From JAPOUP01 sp965201085 (GTDB lineage Bacteria > Pseudomonadota > Alphaproteobacteria > Rhodobacterales > Rhodobacteraceae): a stretch of 64,000 nucleotides of DNA. The stretch covers positions 22,661 to 86,660 of the forward strand of contig CBDAVS010000002.1 of assembly GCA_965201085.1 (NCBI GenBank), read 5' to 3'. The notes under the pieces were generated by a model that saw only the letters and a list, made by a program, of their open reading frames with translations, did not search any database and had not been told where the DNA came from. Below are positions 53,763 to 63,159 of the stretch, one piece after another (within the stretch, counting starts at the first letter, position 1; each line of letters begins with the position of its first letter). The position numbers and the translations under genes were made by a program.

Positions 53763-54583
53763 CGCGTCCGCCGTGATCGTGTGGACCCTGGCGCCGAGCC
53801 CCTTGAGAAGGTCGGTCATCGCCTCGCCGACCGCCTCCGCCTTCTTTCCGTCAACCCGTTGGACAGGCGTGAATTCCGGGCATCTGTCCACAAGCGACAC
53901 CACCGCACCGCTGTGTCCCCCGCCGATCACCGTGTCCGCTTCCCAGTCGCCGATTCTCGCCTTCGCCCCGACCTCTTTCGGGCGCTCCGGGATGTCCCTC
54001 CGGCCCGGGATGTGACCCCGGCCCGCGTGGCGGCCACCCTGCCGGTCCGGTTTCTTTCCCCGCCGCCGCAGGTGCCCGAAAAGCGTTCCTCCGTCCCCGC
54101 CGTCCGCGCGTACGAGGTCGTATATCCGCTGACGGCCGACCATGCCGGGGTCCTCCAGCCGGAGATGCCCCGAGACCTGTTCCGGGCTCCAGCCCTCCTC
54201 CAGCTTCGCCACGACCTTCGCCCAGCGCTCCTCCGTCAGCTTCCCCGGGACCGAAGAGGCCTCGCTCCGGCGCCCGGTGGCCTTCCTCCACGCCTGTCCC
54301 TGCCGGTATCCCCGCCCGCCGCCGTTGCGTCGGATCTCCCGCGATATGGTGGCCGGATGGCGGCCCGGCCGCCTGGCGATGGCCCCGTTCGAAAGCCCGC
54401 TTTTCCCCGTCGCGTATATCTGGCATCTTCCGTCGAAGGTCAGATGACGGTAGCCCTCGGGCATGACACTCTCCTATCCTGAGCACAGGGACTGTCGCCG
54501 TTATCCGGCCGATTCGCAGGATGCTGCACCCGAAACGCGGCTTCCCACCATCAACGGTGTTGCACTTCAGAGCGGAACGGGGG
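53763..54583 (-). mobile_element. IS30 element 4, 3'-truncated
   Basis: The 5' end is at about 54583 (GTTGCACTTCAGAGCGGAAC). The transposase starts MPEGYRHLTFDGRCQIYATG at 54464 and is in frame to GARVHTITAD, just short of the second catalytic motif's NG, where the short repeat at 53640-53762 takes over. The first catalytic aspartate (IGDWEADTVIGG) is intact, the second motif is cut and the glutamate is gone. It lies 60 bases beyond the stop of the mutase-like gene. Confidence 0.75.
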
Positions 54584-54642
54584 TTGTATTATCGGGTAGC
54601 GGAAATAAAGCATCGACCTGCGGGAGACCGCCTGACCGCGCG

Positions 54643-56412
54643 TCAATCCGGGTTAAGATGCGCCTCAGCAATTTTAGCCAGTGGCGCAAAAAGATCCTCT
54701 ATCGACCGGCACACCACGGAACCTGCCATTGCCAGATCTTCCGCAACATCAACCGGCAAGCTGGTATTCGACTTTGAAGGCACCTGGTTAAGTTTACCGC
54801 CAATGAAAATCGGAATGTGCAGGTTACGCATGTTCATTTCCTGGTTCAGCAAGGTCAGGAAATGCAGGGCCACCCCGTTATAGGTACTCAGCAGTATGAC
54901 ATCTGCTCCCCCCGCCATGTCGGCCAATAGATCGGGATCGGTGCTTACGCCGCCATCGATAACAGTTACGTTAAGCGCGATGAGCACTTCATCAAGCAGC
55001 CGCTTGCCGTATTCGTGAACATCCGTAGTAGCTGTCAAAACGCGAAGTCTGGATCCGTCTATCACCGTGCGCTGCGTTGTTGAAATTTTTTCAAGAGCCT
55101 CTTCGGCGCGGTCCGATATTTCCTGTATGACAGGCGAGGACTCGACCGGTCGCCGACCGTTCGGCCCATTCGGGTCCGGAGCACCGGGGCCGAATAGCTG
55201 TTCCAGCCTTTTGGCTCCTATGCGCCTGAGGGCTAGCAGCAGTTCAATAGGGTCTGCAATGTCAAACCCTTCCTGATCAAGGCCTTCAAGAACGGCGGAC
55301 TTGAAGCGGTCCGCTCCGGCTGAAAGCCGGTTTGTCAATTCTTCTGAATGACGCGGGTCGACAAATCCCGCCAACTCACCCAAGCGCTGAATATACTGGC
55401 CGCAAAAAACCTGCGCTTCTACGATTTCGTCAATGTCGGGAATGCGCTGGGCTTCTGTGATTGGAACCGGGTTAACGGCATGTCCAGTCGGGTTGGTTTT
55501 CTGAGCTAGGATATCGACTGTCAGGTAAGCACCGAGAGCGGCATAATTCTCAGCCACTCCGTTGCGATAGGCTGTCGTATTGCCGAAAACCATCGTCCCG
55601 GGCGCACGCGACATTCCGGCCAGCGCACGATGAAACGAGAAGCGGCTTAGTGGTTTCGAAAACGTGTGTCCGTAGCAATGGCTGACCGTTCCACCAAGCA
55701 GGTCGTTGACAATATAGGTCTCCAACAACACCGCGCCCAATGCAGAAGCGAGATCTGAGAAACGGGCCGCAAATCCATCGTCAACATTGGAATGGACTAG
55801 GATCGGAACCGGCTGAGCAGCGGTCAATGCGATAGCTGAAACTGTCGCATATGTGGTGGCGATATCGTCCCCCCAGCCGGGCAGTTCGAACGTGAAATAT
55901 TGCCCCAGATTGCCAATCGCGGTCGATCCTGCCCGCAGCGCCGCAGCTGTGTTTTCCAGCGCTGCAGGCATCCCGATCACGAAATCCCCAAAATGCAATG
56001 CGACAGGCGCGGCATCGGCTAGGCGGCAGAACGCTTGGTCACTCGCAAGTATCAAACCGGTTCCTGTCGGGCGCCCCGATCTTTCACTTCTGGGATATCC
56101 CATCGACCAATCAAGACAAATTCCATAGCGATCAACGCGGTAGCCCGCGTCTGCCACCTCTTTGTGGATGGTTCGCGCTGCTTCAAGTGTCTTGTCGAGG
56201 CCGCGGTAGCCGATTTGCGCATGTTGCATGATCCGCCCGCGCTTGACTTCCTGGCATTTGAAGGCGGCTTCGGATTCGATCCCATATTCCCTTTGAAACG
56301 CCGAGGAACCGATAGAGACATGCCGCGCCAAGGCGTGTCCTTCTGCTACGGCATCCTGCCATCGGGGAAGAATTTGTTCTGGGAAAATCTTGTCCCGCCG
56401 GATTGGTTCCAT
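54643..56412 (-). CDS. Single-chain cobalamin-binding mutase-like protein
   Basis: 589 residues. The C-terminal domain (about 455-589) has the base-off B12 pattern. DxHxxG is DVHEYG at 464-469. S509 in LLSTYNG sits at the place of SxL, with tyrosine for leucine. GG at 538-539 in FIGGKLNQ follows at normal spacing. The N-terminal 400 residues (APVALHFGDFVIGMPAALEN, AGSTAIGNLGQYFTFELPGW, QPVPILVHSNVDDGF, GTVSHCYGHTFSKP) look like a TIM-barrel catalytic part of the glutamate-mutase E type, though similarity is weak. Catalytic and cobalamin domains are separate subunits in glutamate mutase but joined here. It lies 121 bases after aapP in the same direction and probably belongs to that operon. The substrate and reaction are unknown. 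No lesion is visible. Confidence 0.6.
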   Translation of the reverse strand: MEPIRRDKIFPEQILPRWQDAVAEGHALARHVSIGSSAFQREYGIESEAAFKCQEVKRGRIMQHAQIGYRGLDKTLEAARTIHKEVADAGYRVDRYGICLDWSMGYPRSERSGRPTGTGLILASDQAFCRLADAAPVALHFGDFVIGMPAALENTAAALRAGSTAIGNLGQYFTFELPGWGDDIATTYATVSAIALTAAQPVPILVHSNVDDGFAARFSDLASALGAVLLETYIVNDLLGGTVSHCYGHTFSKPLSRFSFHRALAGMSRAPGTMVFGNTTAYRNGVAENYAALGAYLTVDILAQKTNPTGHAVNPVPITEAQRIPDIDEIVEAQVFCGQYIQRLGELAGFVDPRHSEELTNRLSAGADRFKSAVLEGLDQEGFDIADPIELLLALRRIGAKRLEQLFGPGAPDPNGPNGRRPVESSPVIQEISDRAEEALEKISTTQRTVIDGSRLRVLTATTDVHEYGKRLLDEVLIALNVTVIDGGVSTDPDLLADMAGGADVILLSTYNGVALHFLTLLNQEMNMRNLHIPIFIGGKLNQVPSKSNTSLPVDVAEDLAMAGSVVCRSIEDLFAPLAKIAEAHLNPD

Positions 56413-56533
56413 TCAACAGGCTCCCGCCGGCGCACAGGCCTCGGCCCGCGACCGGTGCTTCACAACCTGATTTTCACAATCACAACCAACAAACGCCGCA
56501 AAGCGGATATAGCGCACCGTCGTCTGCGCAACC

Positions 56534-57286
56534 CTAATGGGCAAGGATCTGGCTAAGAAACAGCTTCGTCCGTTCATTTTGAGGATTTTCGAAAAAATCA
56601 TCGGGGTTGTTTTCTTCGATTATCTGGCCTTGGTCCATGAAGATCACCCGGTCTGCGACGTTTCTGGCAAACCCCATCTCGTGTGTAACGCAGAGCATGG
56701 TCATGCCTTCGCGGGCAAGGTCACTCATTGTGTCGAGCACTTCGCTGATCATCTCTGGATCAAGCGCCGAAGTGGGTTCGTCGAAAAGCATGACTTCGGG
56801 TTTCATGCACAGGGCGCGCGCGATGGCTACACGCTGTTGCTGGCCCCCTGACAGTTCGCCGGGATACTTGTCGGCCTGATCAGGGATCTTGACGCTTTCC
56901 AGAAACTCGCGCGCCGTCTTCTCCGCATCAGCCTGTGAGATCCTGCGCACAAGCATCGGCGACAACGTGCAGTTTTCCAGAACCGTGAGATGCGGAAACA
57001 GGTTAAAGTGCTGAAACACCATACCTACCTCCCGCCGAATTTCATCCACGCTGCCAATGTCGTCGTTCAGTTCGGTATCCAAGACGCGGATCGTTCCCTG
57101 CTGATGCTCTTCCAGTCGGTTGATGCAACGGATCAAGGTGGATTTCCCGGAGCCTGACGGACCGCAGATCACGATTTTCTCGCCCTTGGTGACCCTTAGG
57201 CTCACGTCGTTGAGTGCGTGAAATGTGCCATAGTATTTATGCAGGTTTTCGATATGGACAGCGATTTCAGGAGTTTGAACGTTCAT
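56534..57286 (-). CDS. aapP: Amino-acid ABC transporter ATPase (AapP/GlnQ type)
   Basis: 250 residues. Walker A GPSGSGKST (about 39-47), Q-loop GMVFQHFNLFPHLTV, signature LSGGQQQRVAIARAL, Walker B VMLFDEPTSALDPE and the switch histidine in CVTHEMGFA are all intact. It hydrolyses ATP to drive uptake through the AapQ/AapM pair. It follows aapM by 14 bases. The AapP-type of polar amino-acid importers has broad L-amino-acid specificity; the actual substrate here is inferred only from the divergent catabolic genes. Confidence 0.93.
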   Translation of the reverse strand: MNVQTPEIAVHIENLHKYYGTFHALNDVSLRVTKGEKIVICGPSGSGKSTLIRCINRLEEHQQGTIRVLDTELNDDIGSVDEIRREVGMVFQHFNLFPHLTVLENCTLSPMLVRRISQADAEKTAREFLESVKIPDQADKYPGELSGGQQQRVAIARALCMKPEVMLFDEPTSALDPEMISEVLDTMSDLAREGMTMLCVTHEMGFARNVADRVIFMDQGQIIEENNPDDFFENPQNERTKLFLSQILAH

Positions 57287-57300
57287 CGTATTTGTCCTTG

Positions 57301-58380
57301 TTAATGTGCGCTGACGCGCAAACGGCGTTCAAGGAAAGCTCCGTACCGAGACAGGCTGAACACGAAGACAAAGAAGACCAGCGCGATGAAGACGTAGACT
57401 TCGACATAGGCAAACGACCATTCGCCCGTGCCGTAAGCCGCGTTGCCAGAGGCCAGGATGTCAAAGAAACCGATGATGACAACAAGCGAGGTTTCCTTGA
57501 AGGTTATCACAAACTGGTTAATCGTCGGTGGCAGGGCATTGCGGAACGCCTGGGGCAGGACTATGCGCGAAATCCGTTGCCAGTAACCTAGGCCCAGAGC
57601 CTTCGCCGCCTCTTCCTGTCCCGCAGGCAGCGCCTGAATGCCGCTGCGCAGGACCTCCGCTTGATAAGCCGCGAAGAAAAGGGCGAAGCCGATGATAACA
57701 CGCCAAATCTTGTCGCCTTGCAGAATGTCCGGCACGGCCAGCGGCAAAATGACCGCGAAGGCGAACAGGATCGTCACGAGCGGCAGCGAGCGGACGCCAT
57801 CAATGATGATTCCCGTGGTTTTGGCGATGACAGGCAGTTCCGACCGGCGCATCAGAGCGAAGCAGATCGAAAGCGGCATGCCTATAACGGCAACGGCTGA
57901 GAAGATGAAAACGTTTAGTGACAGGCCGCCCCATTGTTCGGGGAAAACCGGCGTCATTCCCAACACACCGCCCCGCATCAGGATATAGAAGGTGCCAAAG
58001 CCAACGAACCAAAGAGCGGCAAGACGCTTTGCGCTCCAGAAGACGGTAACGCAGGACAAAACGACAACCGCAAGAATGGCCAGGCATGCCAGGGCCGAGC
58101 GCCAGTGCTCTTCGTGTGGGAAAAGTCCAAACAGTATCAGGCGCCAGCGCACGTCGATGACGGCCCAGCACGCGCCATCAATACCTCGACAGACTTCGGA
58201 TGTGCCGTCGGGACTTTTCCAAACGGCATTGAAAATGCCCCATTGCAGAAGAAGCCATGCCACATAGACGATAAGGGCGAGGCCACCGATCGTGAGAAGC
58301 CCGTCGCGCCAGTTGGATATGGCCCGTCGGTAGATCCGGACAGGCATCGTTGATGGTAAGTGCAGGTCGGCGGATGCCAT
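57301..58380 (-). CDS. aapM: Amino-acid ABC transporter permease (AapM type)
   Basis: 359 residues with about 8 hydrophobic segments. It has the long N-terminal part typical of AapM (RAISNWRDGLLTIGGLALIV, CRGIDGACWAVIDVRWRLIL) and the EAA loop EVLRSGIQALPAGQEEAAKA LGL-type sequence that docks the ATPase. It starts MASADLHLPSTMPV at 58380, 2 bases from the aapQ stop, so they are translationally linked. Membrane channel subunit, intact. Confidence 0.9.
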   Translation of the reverse strand: MASADLHLPSTMPVRIYRRAISNWRDGLLTIGGLALIVYVAWLLLQWGIFNAVWKSPDGTSEVCRGIDGACWAVIDVRWRLILFGLFPHEEHWRSALACLAILAVVVLSCVTVFWSAKRLAALWFVGFGTFYILMRGGVLGMTPVFPEQWGGLSLNVFIFSAVAVIGMPLSICFALMRRSELPVIAKTTGIIIDGVRSLPLVTILFAFAVILPLAVPDILQGDKIWRVIIGFALFFAAYQAEVLRSGIQALPAGQEEAAKALGLGYWQRISRIVLPQAFRNALPPTINQFVITFKETSLVVIIGFFDILASGNAAYGTGEWSFAYVEVYVFIALVFFVFVFSLSRYGAFLERRLRVSAH

Positions 58381-58382
58381 GA

Positions 58383-59552
58383 TCAGGCCCTCAATTGCGT
58401 GCCCTTGAGGGCAATGGCTTGGTTCACCTTGTTAAGAGAATAGGACATGGTGTTGTTCATGATCAGGAAACCGACCATCAGCAGCAGGATGATCTCCATG
58501 GTTTGTCCGCTCTGGGTGATCGAGATCGAAGACACCATGAAGAAGTCGCTGAATCCGACGGCGATGCCCAGAGTTGTCGCTTTGAACAGCCAGACATACA
58601 TGTTGATCAGGGTCGGCAGGACGGCCCTGAACGCCAGTGGCAGGCGGATGCGCGTGAAGACCTGGAAAGTGCTTAGCCCGAGCGCCATGCCTGCTTCGTT
58701 TTGACCCTTTCCGACCGAATTGAAGCCTGCACGGAAGATCTCGCAGATGTAAGCGCCGCCATAGAGTGAGATCGCGATGATAAGCGCCAGTAGCTCAGGC
58801 GAAATCCGAATGCCTTCGCGGAAATTCAGGCCTTTGAGGAAAGGAAACGAAACGAACGTGGTGTCGGGGATACGTCCGATAAGCAAGAGGCCAATCGCGA
58901 CGGCCGCGGCTACACTTAGCATTAGCCGACCAATGCGTTTGCGCTGAACCTGGTCAACCTTTGAAAACCGGCGTGACTTACGATACCAATAGCTTGCGAT
59001 CGCTGCCATTGCGATAAGCAGGAGCGCAAACATGGCATAGCTCGCATACACATTCAGGCCGGGTAGATAGATGCCTCGCGATGAGAAGAAAAAGATGTCC
59101 AGAAAGGAATAGGCCTGTTTCGGACGCGGCAAATGCGTGCAGACCGCATACCAGAACAGAGCCTGAAGAATTATCGGAACATTGCGAAAGGTTTCCACGT
59201 AGGTTGTTCCGATGATGTTCAAGACCTCATTTCGCGAAATCCGCAGGGAGGCGATGACCAGGCCGATAATGTTTGCCAATGTCAGACTGATGACGCCCAG
59301 CATCAATGTGTTCAGCAGTCCAGCCACGAACATCCGGCCATAGGTATCGTTGGGCGTGAACTCTATGATGGATGACCCGATTGCAAAACCGGTCGAGCGA
59401 TCCAGAAAGCCGAAGCCCGATGTGATTCCCTGCTCCGTCATCGACTGGTTTGCGGTCAGCCCAAGCGATAGAAGGATAATGACCAGAGCCGTGACAAATC
59501 CGACCTGAATCAGTACGTTGCGTGTTTTTCTGTTTGAAAGCACCGGCATCAT
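58383..59552 (-). CDS. aapQ: Amino-acid ABC transporter permease (AapQ type)
   Basis: 389 residues. The N-terminal helix NVLIQVGFVTALVIILLSLG is followed by the long periplasmic insertion typical of AapQ (MTEQGITSGFGFLDRSTGF). Permease helices follow, with the EAA loop EIFRAGFNSVGKGQNEAGMA. It forms the channel together with AapM. It is separated from aapJ by 73 bases holding a perfect hairpin (59584-59608). Start ATG 59552. No lesion. Confidence 0.9.
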   Translation of the reverse strand: MMPVLSNRKTRNVLIQVGFVTALVIILLSLGLTANQSMTEQGITSGFGFLDRSTGFAIGSSIIEFTPNDTYGRMFVAGLLNTLMLGVISLTLANIIGLVIASLRISRNEVLNIIGTTYVETFRNVPIILQALFWYAVCTHLPRPKQAYSFLDIFFFSSRGIYLPGLNVYASYAMFALLLIAMAAIASYWYRKSRRFSKVDQVQRKRIGRLMLSVAAAVAIGLLLIGRIPDTTFVSFPFLKGLNFREGIRISPELLALIIAISLYGGAYICEIFRAGFNSVGKGQNEAGMALGLSTFQVFTRIRLPLAFRAVLPTLINMYVWLFKATTLGIAVGFSDFFMVSSISITQSGQTMEIILLLMVGFLIMNNTMSYSLNKVNQAIALKGTQLRA

Positions 59553-59583
59553 TCCTCCCTCGGCGTTGGGCCGATAAGCAGGC

Positions 59584-59608
59584 GTGGTGACCTGTGTCAG
59601 GTCACCAC
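59584..59608 (-). promoter_or_regulatory. Perfect hairpin between binding-protein and permease genes
   Basis: GTGGTGACCTG-TGT-CAGGTCACCAC forms an 11-bp stem with a 3-base loop in the aapJ-aapQ gap. It lacks a T-run, so it is more likely an mRNA-stability or processing element that raises binding-protein levels over permease levels, as is common for ABC importers. A partial terminator is the alternative. Confidence 0.6.
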
Positions 59609-59625
59609 AGGGGTCTTGAGATGTA

Positions 59626-60666
59626 TCAGTCCATCACGAGAGAGTAAATGATGCCACCATTTCGAAGCAAGCCGTTTACGCCGCGCGCCAGTCCGTAAGG
59701 TGAACTCGCACCGACGTTGCGTTCCCACATTTCGCCATAATTGCCATGCTGCTTGATTACGTTGTAGGCCCAGTCGTCGCTCAGGCCCAGACGCTCACCA
59801 ACACCGGGCGTCGCGCCAAGAAGCTTTGCGATACCGGGAGTTGGGGGATCGGCGCGAATTTCATCCACGTTTTCGCTTGTGATGCCATTCTCTTCGGCCA
59901 TGATCACGGCGGACAGAAACCAGTTAGCAAGGTCGACCCATTCATCATCGCCCTGCCGCATCGCGAATGCGAGCGGTTCAGCTGAAAGGACATCGGGCAG
60001 GATCACATGGGCGTTTGGATCGTCGGCTTCTGTGGCGCGCAGCACAGCAAGCTGAAGATCCCAGTCGGAGTAAGCGTCGCAACGCCCCGAAAGGTAAGAT
60101 GCCTTGGCCTCTTCCACCTTTTCGAAAGCCACGATTTCGACTTCGTAACCGTTTGCAAGCGCATGATCCGCTACGTTGCGCTCAATTGTTGTGCCAGCCG
60201 GAAGGCAGACAGACCCGCCGTCCAGATCGGCTGCGATTTCAGCACCGTTGTCCGCATGGGTGATAAGGGCGATCGGGGCCATCATGTAGACACGTGAATA
60301 CTGTAGGTTCACATCGGTGTCGCGACCCATGGTCCAACCTGTCGATTTGATGATTATGTCGAGATCACCCGATTGAATTCCGGGGAAGCGCTGTGCCCAG
60401 CTCGTTGGAGCAATCTTGAGATGGCCTTCATCGGTGCCGAAAATCGCGGTGGCCAGCGCCTTGCACAGATTGATGTCGAAACCGCGCCAGTTCCCCTGAT
60501 CGTCGATTTCCGCCATGCCGGGATAGGATCCGTTGTGGCCCGTGCATATGAGACTACCGCGGTCCTGCACGGTTTTCAGAGTATCGCCGCCCGCCGCTTG
60601 CGCGGCAGTTGCGATCCCCGCGAGCGCCAATGCCGTGACGGCGGTCCTGGTGAATCTGGGTTTCAT
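59626..60666 (-). CDS. aapJ: Amino-acid ABC transporter periplasmic binding protein (AapJ type)
   Basis: 346 residues. Signal peptide MKPRFTRTAVTALALAGIAT with cleavage after AQA. The mature part has the AapJ layout: LKTVQDRGSLICTGHNGSYP, NWRGFDINLCKALATAIFG, TSWAQRFPGIQSGDLDIIIK, STGWTMGRDTDVNLQYS and GRCDAYSDWDLQLAVLRA. It captures amino acids in the periplasm for AapQMP. It is the first gene of the minus-strand operon, preceded by GGAGAG and the divergent promoter region. Intact. Confidence 0.92.
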   Translation of the reverse strand: MKPRFTRTAVTALALAGIATAAQAAGGDTLKTVQDRGSLICTGHNGSYPGMAEIDDQGNWRGFDINLCKALATAIFGTDEGHLKIAPTSWAQRFPGIQSGDLDIIIKSTGWTMGRDTDVNLQYSRVYMMAPIALITHADNGAEIAADLDGGSVCLPAGTTIERNVADHALANGYEVEIVAFEKVEEAKASYLSGRCDAYSDWDLQLAVLRATEADDPNAHVILPDVLSAEPLAFAMRQGDDEWVDLANWFLSAVIMAEENGITSENVDEIRADPPTPGIAKLLGATPGVGERLGLSDDWAYNVIKQHGNYGEMWERNVGASSPYGLARGVNGLLRNGGIIYSLVMD

Positions 60667-60834
60667 GGATTTCTCTCCTTGGGTGTATGAATTTATGTGA
60701 GCGTTCGGCCCAGCATGTCACGCATGTTATGTATGTTCTGTGTCGACATCAAGTATTTTTGTATGGTGCGCAAAAACGTAATGAATATAATCGCGTCGGC
60801 CACTTCAGCCATCGAACAGGAAGGGATTCTCACC
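60667..60834. promoter_or_regulatory. Divergent promoter region with candidate operator
   Basis: The 168-bp gap between aapJ and the epimerase gene must hold promoters for both operons. It is AT-rich in the middle and contains the inverted repeat TTTTTG-(9)-CAAAAA (60756-60776) and two GCATGT repeats (near 60714 and 60723). A local regulator is not encoded within the locus in this window. Confidence 0.4.
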
Positions 60835-61845
60835 GTGAAGCGAACCTTTTTCTGCGTAGATCTGCACACCTGCGGTATGCCCGTTCGCGTGGTCGCTGGC
60901 GGGGCGCCGCAGTTCAACGCTGAAACAATCCAGGACAAGTGGCAGATCTTCAAGACGGAATTCGACTGGGTGAGAAAGGCGTTGATGTTCGAACCGCGTG
61001 GCCATGATGCAATGTCCGGCACCATCCTATATCCCGCTATAAGCCAAGATTGTGATGTTGCCGTTATTTTCGTCGAAACGAGCGGGAGCCTGCCGATGTG
61101 TGGGCACGGAACGATCGGCACTGTGACCGCGATTGTCGAACAGGGGCTGTTAGCGCCCAAGACACCGGGACAGCTGGTATTGGAAACACCGGCGGGGCCT
61201 GTGACGGCACGTTACGAAATGGACGGTGAAAATGTATCCCGGGTCACCCTGTCGAACGTAGCTAGCTACGTCGCCTGTAGAAACGTTCCGTTTGAATGTC
61301 CCGAACTCGGCTCGCTGAAGGCGGACATTGCCTATGGCGGCAACTTTTATGCGATCATTGAACCACAACCCGGTTACGAAGGGCTAGAGGCGCTGGATGC
61401 GGAAAAAATCCTGCGATGGAGCCCGGCAGTCCGCGATCGGATCAATGCCTCCGTACATGTGGCGCATCCGGAGAACGAAACAATTTCAGGCGTATCGCAT
61501 ATTCAATGGGCAGATAAGTTCCATCGACGACAAGGCACCAAATCGGCACACAGCCGGAATGCAGTGTTCTTTGGCAGCCGAGGGATCGACCGCTCGCCGT
61601 GTGGCACCGGAACCTCCGCGCGAATGGCGCATCTGGTTTCGACCGACCGCATCGGTATCGGTGAGACCTTCGTTCATGAAAGCTTTATCGGCAGTCGCTT
61701 CGTCGGATGCGCACGCGCAGCGGTACATGTTGGGTTGGCACCTGCAATCAGACCCGTAGTCGCGGGCACCGCCCATCTCACCGGTTTGAACACTATCTTC
61801 GTGGATGACCGTGATCCGTACCGGGAAGGTTTTTCGTTGTTTTGA
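60835..61845 (+). CDS. Proline-racemase family enzyme, probably 4-hydroxyproline 2-epimerase
   Basis: 336 residues. The start chosen is GTG 60835 (KRTFFCVDLHTCGMPVRVVA) behind CAGGAAGGG; ATGs further upstream lack binding sites. Both catalytic cysteines are present: Cys89 in LPMCGHGTIG and Cys256 in RSPCGTGTSARMA. Enzymes of the family with threonine at the second place are dehydratases, so an epimerase/racemase is expected. It would convert trans-4-hydroxy-L-proline into its D-epimer, or racemise a related amino acid. It is followed after 44 bases by a flavoprotein that would act next in such a pathway, and is divergent from the importer. Confidence 0.85.
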   Translation: MKRTFFCVDLHTCGMPVRVVAGGAPQFNAETIQDKWQIFKTEFDWVRKALMFEPRGHDAMSGTILYPAISQDCDVAVIFVETSGSLPMCGHGTIGTVTAIVEQGLLAPKTPGQLVLETPAGPVTARYEMDGENVSRVTLSNVASYVACRNVPFECPELGSLKADIAYGGNFYAIIEPQPGYEGLEALDAEKILRWSPAVRDRINASVHVAHPENETISGVSHIQWADKFHRRQGTKSAHSRNAVFFGSRGIDRSPCGTGTSARMAHLVSTDRIGIGETFVHESFIGSRFVGCARAAVHVGLAPAIRPVVAGTAHLTGLNTIFVDDRDPYREGFSLF

Positions 61846-61889
61846 ACGCAGGCGGTAAGGGCGCACTGACGCAGGAGCAGGATGAAGAA

Positions 61890-63137
61890 ATGAGTGTTTT
61901 GATCGTAGGCGCGGGCATTATCGGTCTTTCAGCCGCGTTCTATCTGCGGCGTAAGAACATCGATGTATCCATTGTCGATCCAGACCCTGCCGGGGACAAG
62001 GCGTCGTTCGGTAACGCAGCCGGAATCGGTGTAAGCGAATGCCTGCCTGCGGGAGGACCCGGCATATGGAAGAAGGTGCCGGCGTGGCTGCTCGACCCGC
62101 TCGGACCGTTGTTTGTGAAGCCAAGCCATGCTCCCCGGCTGCTGCCTTGGATTATAGCGTTCCTGAAAGCGTCGAGCCCCGAGCGGGTCGCAGAAATCTC
62201 GGCGGCTCTCGCTGCGTTGAACAATCGGGTCTACAACGACTATGCTCCGGTCTGGGCAGCTCTGGACTATGATCGGCATGTTCATCGGGTCGGATGCCTG
62301 GCCGCCTACAGCACGCGTGCCGCCTATGTCGCCGAAGCCGCTGACTGGGAACGGAGACGCGAACTGGGAGTGCGATTCGAGGAAATAGGCAAGGAAAAAC
62401 TGCGTGAGATGGAGCCTGCGCTCGCAGCAGGCAAGTCCTTCGCAATTTATTTGAAGGACTGGTCTCATATCGATGATCCGAAGGATCTGATGGACCGCCT
62501 GCGTCAGCATCTCGCAGTTCAGGGTGTCGAATTCCTTCGGGCCCGGGCGCGGGCATTTTCTGCGGACGCCGATGGAGCAAGAGTGCATCTTGAGAATGGA
62601 GACACGCTCTTCGCGGCGTATGCAGTCAATGCCGCAGGAGCGTGGTCAGGCGAATTGGCGCGAACGATTGGCGATCGCCCATTGCTGGAAAGTGAGCGTG
62701 GCTACAACAAGACGATCACCAACCCTGGATGCCAAATCAATCATGAGATTGTCTTCGCCGAAGAGAAATTTGTCGCCACGCCGCTTTCGGTTGGGCTCCG
62801 TATTGGTGGGGCAGCTGAATTCGCTGGGCTAACATCCCCCGCAAACTATAAACGTTCGGATGTGCTGCACGATCGCGCGCGCGAGTTTTTGCCGGAGCTG
62901 TCCCAAGACCCCGGCGTCGCTTGGATGGGGCATCGCCCCACGACACCCGACAGCTTACCGATCATTGGCGCATCACCGCGGACGTCCAGAATCGTGCACG
63001 CCTTCGGGCACGGCCACCTTGGCCTGACGCAGGGACCGACCACAGGGTGCCTGGTCGCTGAATTGATCTCGGGCGAGAAATCCGGGCTGGACCTAAACCC
63101 CTATCGCATTGAAAGATTTGATCAGGCACGTTCGTAG
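61890..63137 (+). CDS. D-amino-acid dehydrogenase-type FAD oxidoreductase
   Basis: 415 residues from ATG 61890 (MSVLIVGAGIIGLSAAFYLR; AGGAG upstream; an ATG at 61882 is out of frame and stops at once). The FAD-binding GxGxxG is at the N-terminus. GNAAGIG resembles the GNAG motif of DadA-type enzymes. The C-terminal block is GHRPTTPDSLPIIGASPRTS followed by HAFGHGHLGLTQGPTTG, again DadA-like. It oxidises a D-amino acid, most likely the D-hydroxyproline formed by the upstream epimerase, passing electrons to the respiratory chain. The deaminase and semialdehyde dehydrogenase of the known pathway are not in the window. Confidence 0.85.
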   Translation: MSVLIVGAGIIGLSAAFYLRRKNIDVSIVDPDPAGDKASFGNAAGIGVSECLPAGGPGIWKKVPAWLLDPLGPLFVKPSHAPRLLPWIIAFLKASSPERVAEISAALAALNNRVYNDYAPVWAALDYDRHVHRVGCLAAYSTRAAYVAEAADWERRRELGVRFEEIGKEKLREMEPALAAGKSFAIYLKDWSHIDDPKDLMDRLRQHLAVQGVEFLRARARAFSADADGARVHLENGDTLFAAYAVNAAGAWSGELARTIGDRPLLESERGYNKTITNPGCQINHEIVFAEEKFVATPLSVGLRIGGAAEFAGLTSPANYKRSDVLHDRAREFLPELSQDPGVAWMGHRPTTPDSLPIIGASPRTSRIVHAFGHGHLGLTQGPTTGCLVAELISGEKSGLDLNPYRIERFDQARS

Positions 63138-63159
63138 CTCATGGCATCTGGCGAAGTAC

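Noticed and set aside
60697..60834. Longer N-terminus for the epimerase from ATG 60697
   Set aside because: The extra 46 residues are unlike the family, and the region is needed for the divergent promoters. The GTG at 60835 has a good binding site and gives the normal N-terminus.
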